From assembly GCA_964632505.1 (NCBI GenBank), contig CAZWCE010000001.1:1-64000 (forward strand): a stretch of DNA of 64,000 nt. The letters are read 5' to 3'. Under the pieces are notes generated by a model. The model did no database searches. It saw nothing but the letters and a program-made list of their open reading frames with translations, and had not been told where the DNA came from. How positions within the stretch are numbered: the first letter of the stretch is position 1; the number at the start of each line of letters is the position of its first letter. This stretch comes from CAZWCE01 sp964632505 (lineage in GTDB: Bacteria; Planctomycetota; Planctomycetia; Pirellulales; Thermoguttaceae). Shown here one piece after another: positions 53,466 to 62,647 of the stretch. The position numbers were made by a program, and so were the translations under genes.

Positions 53466-55580
53466 ATGACACCTGCATTCACGGAAACGATCGATCACGT
53501 CGGACTCCTTTCAGCATCAGAGGCCAGTATCGTGACAGACAACGAAAACCTTCATCAGGATGACCTTCGCACCGAACGTCCGAAAACGGAGCGTCCGGCG
53601 TCGGAGAAGCGTTTTCTTTACGCCACCGGCAGTCGCCCGCTCTCGGGCTACCGGATCGATTACGGTCTCGGCCACGGGGGATTCGGCGAAGTCTACGCCG
53701 CCACCAGCGACGGCGGCAAGAACGTCGCATTGAAGCTGGTTCGGCGGAACCTCGATATCGAACTGCGCGGAATTCGGCACTGCCTGAATCTGAAGCACCC
53801 GAATCTCCTCGCGCTCTACGACATCCGTCAGGACGACTCCGGCGATACCTGGGTCGTGATGGACCTGATGAACGGACCGAGCCTCGAGGAGGTCATCGCC
53901 CGAAATCCGCAGGGACTGATCCTCCGGCACCCCGGCGAAGCGCCGGCGGAAAAGGAACTCGACCTGCTGGCCTGGATCGAAGGCATCACCGCGGGCATCG
54001 CGCATTTGCATCACAAAGGCATCGTCCATCGCGACCTGAAGCCGGGGAACATCTTCCTCGACGAAGGCATCGTGAAGATCGGCGATTACGGCCTCTCGAA
54101 GTTCATCGCCTGTTCGCATCGCAGCGGGCACACCGAGAGCATCGGGACGATCCACTACATGGCGCCCGAAATCGCCAACGGCAAATACGGCAAAAGCATC
54201 GACGTCTACGCCCTGGGAGTCATTCTCTACGAGATGATCACCGGCCGCGTCCCGTTCGACGGCGAGAGCATGGGCGAGATCCTCATGAAGCACCTCACCG
54301 CCGATCCCGACCTCTCGGTCCTTTCTCCGCCGTTCCGGCAGATCGTCGGACGTTCGCTCGAAAAGGAACCGGAGAAACGCTATCAGAGCGCCGAGGAACT
54401 GCACCAGGCGTTGCGGGCGGCCGTTCTTTCCCCAGGGCAGATTCCTCCGGAGGCCGTCGTGCCTCCCGCCGATGCCGCAAACGGCAACGACGCCGGTGAG
54501 AAAACGGACGCCGCTTCGCCGAAGCCCCCAGCGAGCGACGACCCGCCGCTGCAGCGATTCAAGCGCTGGTGGGGGACGCTCGGCGTCGGCGAGCGCATCG
54601 GGTTCGTGCTGCTCGCCTTCGTTGCGTTGAATGTCGTCGGAGGAATGGTCGCCGTGACTCCGGGGGTCATCGAGCTGGTGATCCTCGCCGCGGCGGGGTA
54701 TTTCTTCTACTATCTGTTCTTCTATCAGTCGGAAACTCCCTCCAAGAAATCGAGGCCTCCGCAAGGGAAGAACCCGTTCGCCACGCCGGGATCCCCCCAG
54801 GCCCGGCAATATCAGGGACAGGTGTATCATGCCTACCCGGCCGATGAGAAGCCGGTGCCGAACGCGCCGACCGGCATGCCGCTTTTGCGACAGACGCTCG
54901 GCTCGGTCCTCGCGAGCATCGGCATCGTCGCCATTCTCAGCGCCATGGGGATGGTCGTGCGGGGACTGCAAAACCAATCGCCCTTGGGACATCCCGAAGT
55001 GCTGGTCCGATTCGCTTGGTTCGCGTCGATGACCCTCGGTGTGACCTGGACCGTCCTCCTGGGGCGAATGCTGGCGACCCAGTGGTCCGACGGCAAAAAC
55101 ACCACCGCCGGACGGATGACGCTCGCGCTCCTTTCGGTCCCGCTTTCCCTGATGGCCCTTTCCCTCTCCACGCTTTTGGTCGTTCCGCTGGAGGCGGGAG
55201 GCTCCTGGCTGCCGAATCTGCATCTATGCAGAATCCTCGGCATCGAGCCGATGAACACCCTCGCCACCACCGAGGTGACCTGGAAAATGATCAGCCACTT
55301 CGTCGCCACCTTTTTCCTGACGATGTACCTGATCGGCTGGGGAAAACTGGCCGGCGCCCGAAGATCCCGCCGGATCCGCGTCTGGCCGATCCTCTGGGTC
55401 GGCATGATGACCTACTTCATCACCCTGTGGACCGGCTTCCCCGCCCTGCCGATGGTCCTGGTCGCCGTGGCCGCTGCGTATACCGTGCAAATGGTCACGA
55501 CGTGCCGCCCGAAAAAGAATCATCGCGATCGAAAACGGCATCGCTCCCCCCGCTGGTCCGAAATGCACGCCAACGGGTAG
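53466..55580 (+). CDS. Membrane Ser/Thr protein kinase
   Basis: Protein of 704 residues from ATG 53466, with AAGGA about 13 bases upstream; a GTG at 53533 would trim the N-terminus. The kinase domain spans about 55-320. The glycine loop is GLGHGGFGEVYAA, the Lys is in VALKLV, the catalytic loop is HRDLKPGNIFL, and the metal site reads DYG instead of DFG. The APE motif is MAPEIANG. After an Ala/Pro/Glu linker there are two paired helices (about 377-420) and later five or so more, so it is a polytopic C-terminal region. It lies near an ECF sigma factor, suggesting it signals to that regulator. Confidence 0.88.
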   Translation: MTPAFTETIDHVGLLSASEASIVTDNENLHQDDLRTERPKTERPASEKRFLYATGSRPLSGYRIDYGLGHGGFGEVYAATSDGGKNVALKLVRRNLDIELRGIRHCLNLKHPNLLALYDIRQDDSGDTWVVMDLMNGPSLEEVIARNPQGLILRHPGEAPAEKELDLLAWIEGITAGIAHLHHKGIVHRDLKPGNIFLDEGIVKIGDYGLSKFIACSHRSGHTESIGTIHYMAPEIANGKYGKSIDVYALGVILYEMITGRVPFDGESMGEILMKHLTADPDLSVLSPPFRQIVGRSLEKEPEKRYQSAEELHQALRAAVLSPGQIPPEAVVPPADAANGNDAGEKTDAASPKPPASDDPPLQRFKRWWGTLGVGERIGFVLLAFVALNVVGGMVAVTPGVIELVILAAAGYFFYYLFFYQSETPSKKSRPPQGKNPFATPGSPQARQYQGQVYHAYPADEKPVPNAPTGMPLLRQTLGSVLASIGIVAILSAMGMVVRGLQNQSPLGHPEVLVRFAWFASMTLGVTWTVLLGRMLATQWSDGKNTTAGRMTLALLSVPLSLMALSLSTLLVVPLEAGGSWLPNLHLCRILGIEPMNTLATTEVTWKMISHFVATFFLTMYLIGWGKLAGARRSRRIRVWPILWVGMMTYFITLWTGFPALPMVLVAVAAAYTVQMVTTCRPKKNHRDRKRHRSPRWSEMHANG

Positions 55581-55652
55581 ATGAAACAAAGGATATTCGC
55601 GTTTTTCGCAATCCAAACCACTTCAAGGTGATCCATGATGGTGGAGACTCCC

Positions 55653-56837
55653 ATGTCCATATTTTTTTTGATCTTGCTCGCCGTCGGAGGGCTGTTCGGC
55701 CTGTTGTTGCTGGCCGGGGCGATTGTCATGATCGCCTTCGATAAGACCCGGCCGTTCGGCCTCGGGCTGCTGCTGTTCCTCTTGTGCCTGCCGATCGTCG
55801 GGGGATTGTTCCTCTACTCGCGCATTGGGGTCGTCGAAACAGAGCGTGCCCGGCGTGTCGAGGCGATCGCTCGCGAACAACTTGAGTTCGCCGAAAAAGT
55901 GCGTCGCCACCGCGATGCGGCACACGCCGAAAGTGGCGAACATTTGATCGAGCTTCACGAGGAAGAAATGGGGCGTCTCGAACAATCGAAGACCGAAGTC
56001 GTGCAAGAGGCGGTCGAGGCAGTTTCCGAGAAGCCGGAGGAGAAGAAAACCTCCGACAGCGCCGGAGAACAGGTGGCCGAAGTGGCGGAAGCCGGGGAAG
56101 CAACAGCCGAAGCGGGCGAAGCGGGGGAGGAGGTCGCCGAGGCGGTCGAGGAAGTTTCCGAGAAGCCGAACCCAAAGAACACCTCTGAAAACGCCGGTGA
56201 GGCAGATGAGGCCGTCGCCGCTGTCGCAGAGGCCGGAGAACAGGCGGCCGAAGCGGAGGAAGCCGGGGAAGAAACAGTCGAAGCGACCGAAAACGATGAC
56301 CTCCAAGAAATCACGAACCTCGTGACCGGCGAGACGCGCGACCAACTGCCCGATTGGACCCGATACGACGAAGCCGCACGGCCGGGCCCCCACGGAACGA
56401 CACGCTACACGCTCAAGATCGGGCCGATGGAGGACGGCCGGGAATGCTGGGAGGAAACGCCCGAGGCGGTGGAGAAGTTGCTCCAGCGCCACGCCGCCGG
56501 AAAGATGGGCTATTCGCCGGGACTGGTGCATCACCTCGATCTCCCGTGGGAGCATCTGGCTCGAAAAACGACCGAGGGGGACCTGTGGCTCGAACCGTTC
56601 GAAACATCGTTCGGCGACTGGGTTCTGCTGCATGCCCGGGTGACCGTCGACGACGAAATCGAAGGGATGATCGCCGAGCAGATGGTCCTGCAAAAACAGT
56701 GGGAAGGATTGAAGCAGCTTCTGATCATCGCGGGCGTATTGATCCTTTTCCTCTTTCTGCTATGGTTGACGCTCGGGGCGCTCGTGAAGCGCCGGCAACC
56801 GTCGAAAGAGGCGGAGGTGGCCCCGCAAAAAGCGTGA
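55653..56837 (+). CDS. Three-helix membrane protein with acidic repeat linker
   Basis: Protein of 394 residues from ATG 55653, preceded by GGAG at six bases; ATG 55635 is an alternative. Two helices occupy about 1-55, then an acidic Ala/Glu-rich linker with repeated EAGE-type units (about 105-215). A globular part (about 225-345) and one more helix near 360-380 follow. The Ala/Glu tract contains two alike SEKP blocks, pointing to internal duplication. I do not recognise it. It lies between the kinase and ECF sigma genes and could link them. Confidence 0.6.
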   Translation: MSIFFLILLAVGGLFGLLLLAGAIVMIAFDKTRPFGLGLLLFLLCLPIVGGLFLYSRIGVVETERARRVEAIAREQLEFAEKVRRHRDAAHAESGEHLIELHEEEMGRLEQSKTEVVQEAVEAVSEKPEEKKTSDSAGEQVAEVAEAGEATAEAGEAGEEVAEAVEEVSEKPNPKNTSENAGEADEAVAAVAEAGEQAAEAEEAGEETVEATENDDLQEITNLVTGETRDQLPDWTRYDEAARPGPHGTTRYTLKIGPMEDGRECWEETPEAVEKLLQRHAAGKMGYSPGLVHHLDLPWEHLARKTTEGDLWLEPFETSFGDWVLLHARVTVDDEIEGMIAEQMVLQKQWEGLKQLLIIAGVLILFLFLLWLTLGALVKRRQPSKEAEVAPQKA

Positions 56838-57005
56838 TGGACCGGCTTTTTAGGAAAGTCGGCACGAGAACGAAACAGAGTCGTCGGGGGGTGGGAATTC
56901 CGCCGACGCATTTTTTTGTCATCGAGTGGAAAAGGAGATGAGCGATCGGAAAGCCCGCCCGTCATGCAGGTCGTCACGGCTTCTCCGATCGCTTTTCCCG
57001 TGAGT

Positions 57006-57668
57006 ATGACGGAATCGGCGGACATCGACCGACAACTGATCGAGCGCATTCGCGCGGGCGACCAGCAGGGCTGGCCCGATCTGATTGCGCGCTATGAAGG
57101 CCGGCTCTTGGCCTACGTGCGTCAACGTCTCCCCTCGCAGGCGGTCGCCGAAGACGTCGTCCAGGAGACGTTCATCGGCTTTCTGCTGGCGCTGCCGAAT
57201 TTCGATATCGAGCGCCCGCTGGAAAACTTCCTTTTCACCATCGCCGCCTATAAACTGACCGATCACCTCCGCCGCGAGGGACGCCGACCGAGAATCCCGT
57301 TCTCTTCGACCGAGAAGAACGGCGAATCGACCGGTTTCGATCCCAAGGGCAACGCCCGGGTCGCCAGCAGTCTGTTCCGGAGCCAAGAGCGCCGCGAGCT
57401 GGAGGAAAAAGCCCTCTGCGAGGCGCTCGAGGAGGTGCTCGGCCGATGGCGCGAGCGCGGCGACTGGGGGAAGGTCCAATGCGTGGAGCTCCTGTTTTCC
57501 CGGGGGCGAACGAATAAGGAGGCCGCGGCACTTCTTCGGATGACCGAGCAGAAGGTGGCCGGAATCAAGTTCGATTTTCTCGGCAAGCTCCGCGCGGCGC
57601 TGCGAGGCATGACGCTCAACCGCGACTGCTTCCCCGAACTCTACGAGACCCCGGAGGACTCACGATGA
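57006..57668 (+). CDS. ECF-family RNA polymerase sigma factor
   Basis: Protein of 220 residues from ATG 57006; a longer frame is open upstream but has no good start. Region 2 covers about 8-75 (LLAYVRQRLPSQAVAEDVVQETFIGFL is its core), and region 4 about 150-205, with helix-turn-helix TNKEAAALLRMTEQKVAGIKF. A Gln/Glu-rich linker separates them. ECF factors direct RNA polymerase to stress or envelope genes and are usually held by an anti-sigma factor; the next gene overlaps this stop by four bases. Position next to a Ser/Thr kinase resembles kinase-linked planctomycete ECF groups. Confidence 0.88.
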   Translation: MTESADIDRQLIERIRAGDQQGWPDLIARYEGRLLAYVRQRLPSQAVAEDVVQETFIGFLLALPNFDIERPLENFLFTIAAYKLTDHLRREGRRPRIPFSSTEKNGESTGFDPKGNARVASSLFRSQERRELEEKALCEALEEVLGRWRERGDWGKVQCVELLFSRGRTNKEAAALLRMTEQKVAGIKFDFLGKLRAALRGMTLNRDCFPELYETPEDSR

Positions 57669-58075
57669 TCCACGATGCCGAACTCGAAGCCTGGCTCGAT
57701 GAAGCCCTCCCGGTCGAGGTGATGTCCCACATCGAACGCCAACTCCGCGACAACCCGAAACTGGCCAAGCGGCTGGCCCACCTGAACGCCCGACGCAGCG
57801 CCGGCTTCCACGGTCTCGGCGCCATCTGGCGCCGGCATCGGATGACCTGCCTTTCACGAGAGAAACTCGAGACCTATCTGGAGGGGAAACTCCCCGAGGC
57901 GGAAAAGAAGTACATCCGCTTTCACCTGAACGTCATCGGCTGCCGTTTCTGCCAGGCGAATCTTCTCGATCTCCAGGGCCTGGCCGACGGCTCGCGCAAC
58001 GCCGATCCCCAGCCCCGCCGACGACGCTATTTCGAATCGTCCGTCGGAATGCTCCGCCACGGACGCGAAGAATAG
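57665..58075 (+). CDS. Putative anti-sigma factor
   Basis: Protein of 136 residues whose ATG overlaps the ECF stop codon by four bases. It lacks a membrane helix. Residues about 62-100 contain the segment CLSREKLETYLEGKLPEAEKKYIRFHLNVIGCRFC, where a His and two Cys (HxxxxxCxxC) recall the zinc site of anti-sigma factors, though spacing is wider than usual. The N-terminus is acidic and helical. Neighbour logic is the main support; it could bind the sigma factor directly. Confidence 0.6.
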   Translation: MIHDAELEAWLDEALPVEVMSHIERQLRDNPKLAKRLAHLNARRSAGFHGLGAIWRRHRMTCLSREKLETYLEGKLPEAEKKYIRFHLNVIGCRFCQANLLDLQGLADGSRNADPQPRRRRYFESSVGMLRHGREE

Positions 58076-58160
58076 GCATGGCCCGGCAGCCTGCCTGTAC
58101 CTGTCGATCGGGGAGGTCTTGGGCCCGTTCCGCTCCGGGCCTTCATGTTTCCACGGGCAG

Positions 58161-59279
58161 TCAGACCATCTCGTCGAGCCGTTCGACGATCTCTGTTTCG
58201 ATCTGTCGCGCACACTCTTGATAGACCCGCAAATCGCCTCCGATCGGGTCGGCGATGTCGCCACCGTCCCGACGCAGAACCGAAAGCCGAAGATCCATGC
58301 TCGGCCACCGGGATAGAATCGCTTCGCGATGATGGCGCGTCATCGTGTAGATATGGTCGGCATACTGCATCAGCGGTTCGTTCAGCAGTTGGGCTTGATG
58401 CTTCTCGAGCGAGCACCCCGCCTGGCCCGCGACCTCTCTCGCCTCCATCGTCGCGGGACTGCCGGTCATCGCGGAAATCCCGGCCGACATGATCACGTAG
58501 CCGCGCGATTCCAGATCGCCGATCCGACAACCGAGCCGCTCGGCCAGAAGACGCTCGCAAAGCACTTCCGCCATCGGACTGCGGCAACTGTTGCCCGTGC
58601 AGACGAATAGGATGATCTTCGCCGTCAACCGCTCAATCGTCTCCGAGCGGACCACTCCCTCGCGCAGGATGCGGTAGCTCTCGTCGTCAGCCTGGACGAC
58701 CGTCGAGGGATTGCGCAGTCGCGTGGGGCCGTCATCGAGAATCAACGACACCCCTTCCGGGAATCGGGCCACCGCCTCCTCGCCCGAAAGGGCCGGTTCC
58801 TTGCCGGAACGGTTGGCGCTGGTCAGGACCAACGGTTCGTCCAACTTGTGCAAAAGCTCGACGACCAGCGTATGATCGGGCACGCGAATCCCGACCGTCC
58901 CCTCGGGCATCGTCGCCTGTCGTACCGCTTCAGGAAGAGATCGAAGCGAGCTCTGCGGATCCGAACCGTCGACCACCAACGTGATCGGGCCGGGGCAACA
59001 TCGACGCGAGAGCCGTTCGGCGACTCCACGGATCGAAGGAACGACCTCCCGGATCGCCCGAGGGCCGGAGACCGCCAACGAGAAGGCATGCCCGGCGGAA
59101 CGCTCTTTCAGCGCAATCAACTTCTCCACGGCCGAGGCGTCGGAGGCCAACGCCCCGAGGCCGTAGACCGTCTCGGTGGGCAAGATCAGCAATTCCCCTC
59201 GACGGAGCGATTCGAGGGCCTCCTCGAGGATGACGTTGAAGTCTCGGGTATCTCGGATGCTGATAACCTTCGGTGGCAT
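58161..59279 (-). CDS. Sua5/TsaC and LMW phosphatase fusion protein
   Basis: Protein of 372 residues from ATG 59279. Residues about 1-215 are a Sua5/YrdC domain: LLILPTETVYGLGALASD, TVGIRVPDHTLV and the SANRSG block. It makes the threonylcarbamoyl-AMP used for t6A37 of tRNA. From about 220 the chain is a low-molecular-weight phosphatase with VCTGNSCRSPMAE (Cys and Arg of the CX5R loop) and the acid Asp in DIADPIGG. In Bacillus the matching genes ywlC and ywlE are neighbours; here they are fused. The phosphatase half may act on phosphoarginine or phosphotyrosine. A GC-rich hairpin at 58122-58141 lies past its stop. Confidence 0.9.
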   Translation of the reverse strand: MPPKVISIRDTRDFNVILEEALESLRRGELLILPTETVYGLGALASDASAVEKLIALKERSAGHAFSLAVSGPRAIREVVPSIRGVAERLSRRCCPGPITLVVDGSDPQSSLRSLPEAVRQATMPEGTVGIRVPDHTLVVELLHKLDEPLVLTSANRSGKEPALSGEEAVARFPEGVSLILDDGPTRLRNPSTVVQADDESYRILREGVVRSETIERLTAKIILFVCTGNSCRSPMAEVLCERLLAERLGCRIGDLESRGYVIMSAGISAMTGSPATMEAREVAGQAGCSLEKHQAQLLNEPLMQYADHIYTMTRHHREAILSRWPSMDLRLSVLRRDGGDIADPIGGDLRVYQECARQIETEIVERLDEMV

Positions 59280-59499
59280 AAACTGTGTTCCCTCATGGGC
59301 TTCGGGATGAGAGCGGCGGACCGCCCGATTCGATTCCCAGGCTTATAGATACGGCGTCCGGCTCCTCGGCCGCCCAAGCGGAAATACTCAGAAAAAGAAG
59401 TCTATTCTAAACCATTCGGTGATTGCCCCGGGGCAACTCGAACGATTCCCGTGGAGGGTCTCGAAATCCAAAACGCGATTAAGGAATTTCTCGATTTTT

Positions 59500-59528
59500 T
59501 TGATTTTTTTTGGAACTCTCTCTATAAT
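59500..59528 (+). promoter_or_regulatory. Strong sigma70-type promoter in the rpoD leader
   Basis: TTGATT at 59500-59505 and a perfect TATAAT at 59523-59528 with 17 bases between. Transcription would start near 59535, about 530 bases before rpoD. It could drive rpoD with a long leader, or an RNA from within the gap. Confidence 0.65.
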
Positions 59529-59544
59529 ACTATTATCAATAGTA
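59528..59544. promoter_or_regulatory. Palindrome at the start site of the rpoD leader promoter
   Basis: TACTATT at 59528-59534, an ATC centre, and AATAGTA at 59538-59544: a perfect 7-3-7 inverted repeat that begins at the last base of the -10 box and covers the start site. This is the classic place for a repressor operator. Confidence 0.6.
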
Positions 59545-60065
59545 GTTGAAAGAGCGTCTTGTTCTCTTTGGGGATTTTTTCAAAAACCGTGTATTTTACT
59601 GGACGCACCGCCTTTTTTTCGATTGCCGAAAACACCCATTTTATTTCATTTGTGTTATTTTCTTAAAAAAACCGCCTCGCCTATTGTATCGGTTTTGTCA
59701 AATCAGTAAAATTGGGAGGCTTAACAAAAATGCAAAGGGATTGCCGGCGTTTTTCCTGCTCGAGCGATGGTTCCCATTCCGGCAAGATCGTTGCTCGAGT
59801 GCCGCTCGGCGGAGGTTGAACTTTCCCGTCCTGTGAAGCGTAAAAGCTACATAGGGAGTGAAAAACGATACCAAAAGGCAACACTTGTGAAATCCCTTTT
59901 GCGACGCGAGTCGGTAATCATCCCATTTAAATGCTTTGCTAACAGCACCTTATCGAATTCCGGATACAATACTCCCAGAACTGGCATCGAAAGTGCATCT
60001 TTCCTTCTCGTGTTCTGGTATCTTGCAGGTCCGGCCGACAATTCATGCCAAATGGGAGAAGCATC
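59545..60065. other. AT-rich leader region of rpoD
   Basis: This stretch is clearly AT-rich against its surroundings. It holds an AAAGAG/CTCTTT hairpin (59550-59570) followed by GGGGATTTTTT, which may stop short transcripts. An AAAACCG/CGGTTTT stem lies at 59668-59696. Open frames here lack ribosome sites and family features. An RNA gene or an attenuator is possible, but nothing decides it. Confidence 0.45.
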
Positions 60066-61688
<1,623 letters not shown>

Positions 61689-61714
61689 CCCCCGGCTGCT
61701 TCGGAAGATCCCCC

Positions 61715-62608
61715 ATGGGGAGCAACATGCAAGATCCCGGCACGGCCAACCGCTTCTCCACTCGGGCGATGGGCTGCCGCTTCTCGATCACCTTTTCGGC
61801 CTTCCCCGAAGAAAAAGTCTATCATCGACAGGCGGCCCGGGCCGCCTTCGACCAGCTCGATCGCCTCGCCCGGAATCTCGATCATCGTCTTCAGGGAAGC
61901 GAACTGTTTCGACTGAGTCGACTCCAATGTGGAGAAACGACGCTCATCACCCCGGAGACGTTTCGCTGCCTCGAATTGGCGGAGCTGGCCCGAAAGTTCA
62001 CCGAAGGCACCTTCGACATCGCCTGGCAAATGCCGCCTTCGAAGGATCCCGGCTCGCCCCGTCCCTTCCAGCTTCTCCCCAAAGGCCTGCGAGTTCGCGC
62101 GGTGCGCACCCCGCTGCGGCTCGATCTGGACGGCATCGGCAAGGGATTCGCACTCGACCGCCTCGCGGCCTTGCTGGAAATCTGGGATCAGACCGATCTC
62201 GTGCTGGCCGCCGACCGCAGCACCTTGCTGGCCGCGGGAGGAAGCCCCTGGCCGCTACGTCTCGATGTTCCTGGAAAAGACGATGCCGCCCTCTCGCTTC
62301 CACCGCTCCGGGAGGCCGCCGTCAGCGCCTCGGGGACCTCCGTCCGCGGAAAGCATGTGAAGGACCCGCGCGCCGAAAAGGACCTGACGCTTCCCTGGCA
62401 AAGACTCTGGGTGAAATTCTCCACCGCGACCGCTCGGAAACTTTTTCGCGTGGACGAAGCGGCGGCAATGGCCGACGCTCTCTCGACCGCGTTTTTGACC
62501 TGGCCGAAAAGCCGCATCGTCCGTCGGCTCGAACAATATCCCGGCGTTTCGGTCTGGGCAAGCGATGCCGAGCAGACATCTCCGCTCCACCCGCCCGATC
62601 CGGAATGA
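61715..62608 (+). CDS. ApbE-like FAD:protein FMN transferase
   Basis: Protein of 297 residues from ATG 61715 with GGAAG upstream; ATG 61727 is also possible. It starts RFSTRAMGCRFSITF (ApbE N-terminal block), has LDLDGIGKGFALDRLA for the usual DLGGIAKGYAVD block, and AAAMADALSTAFL for the metal-binding ADALSTA. The central nucleotide-binding GG motif is replaced by AADRST. ApbE moves FMN from FAD to Thr of Na-translocating or electron-transfer proteins. With this divergence, activity may differ. It lacks a signal peptide, unlike many ApbE. It follows rpoD by 26 bases. Confidence 0.7.
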   Translation: MGSNMQDPGTANRFSTRAMGCRFSITFSAFPEEKVYHRQAARAAFDQLDRLARNLDHRLQGSELFRLSRLQCGETTLITPETFRCLELAELARKFTEGTFDIAWQMPPSKDPGSPRPFQLLPKGLRVRAVRTPLRLDLDGIGKGFALDRLAALLEIWDQTDLVLAADRSTLLAAGGSPWPLRLDVPGKDDAALSLPPLREAAVSASGTSVRGKHVKDPRAEKDLTLPWQRLWVKFSTATARKLFRVDEAAAMADALSTAFLTWPKSRIVRRLEQYPGVSVWASDAEQTSPLHPPDPE

Positions 62609-62647
62609 GCGAAGCAGACTCCCTGGAAGTGAGCCCATGGAGAGTTC

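Noticed and set aside
56938..57003. A 21-codon frame ending two bases before the ECF sigma start
   Set aside because: The AAAGGAG touches its ATG with no spacing, so initiation is unlikely; kept only as a possible leader.
59546..59836. A 96-residue frame in the AT-rich gap before rpoD
   Set aside because: No ribosome site, odd composition (many Phe, Lys, Arg), and overlap with predicted hairpins.
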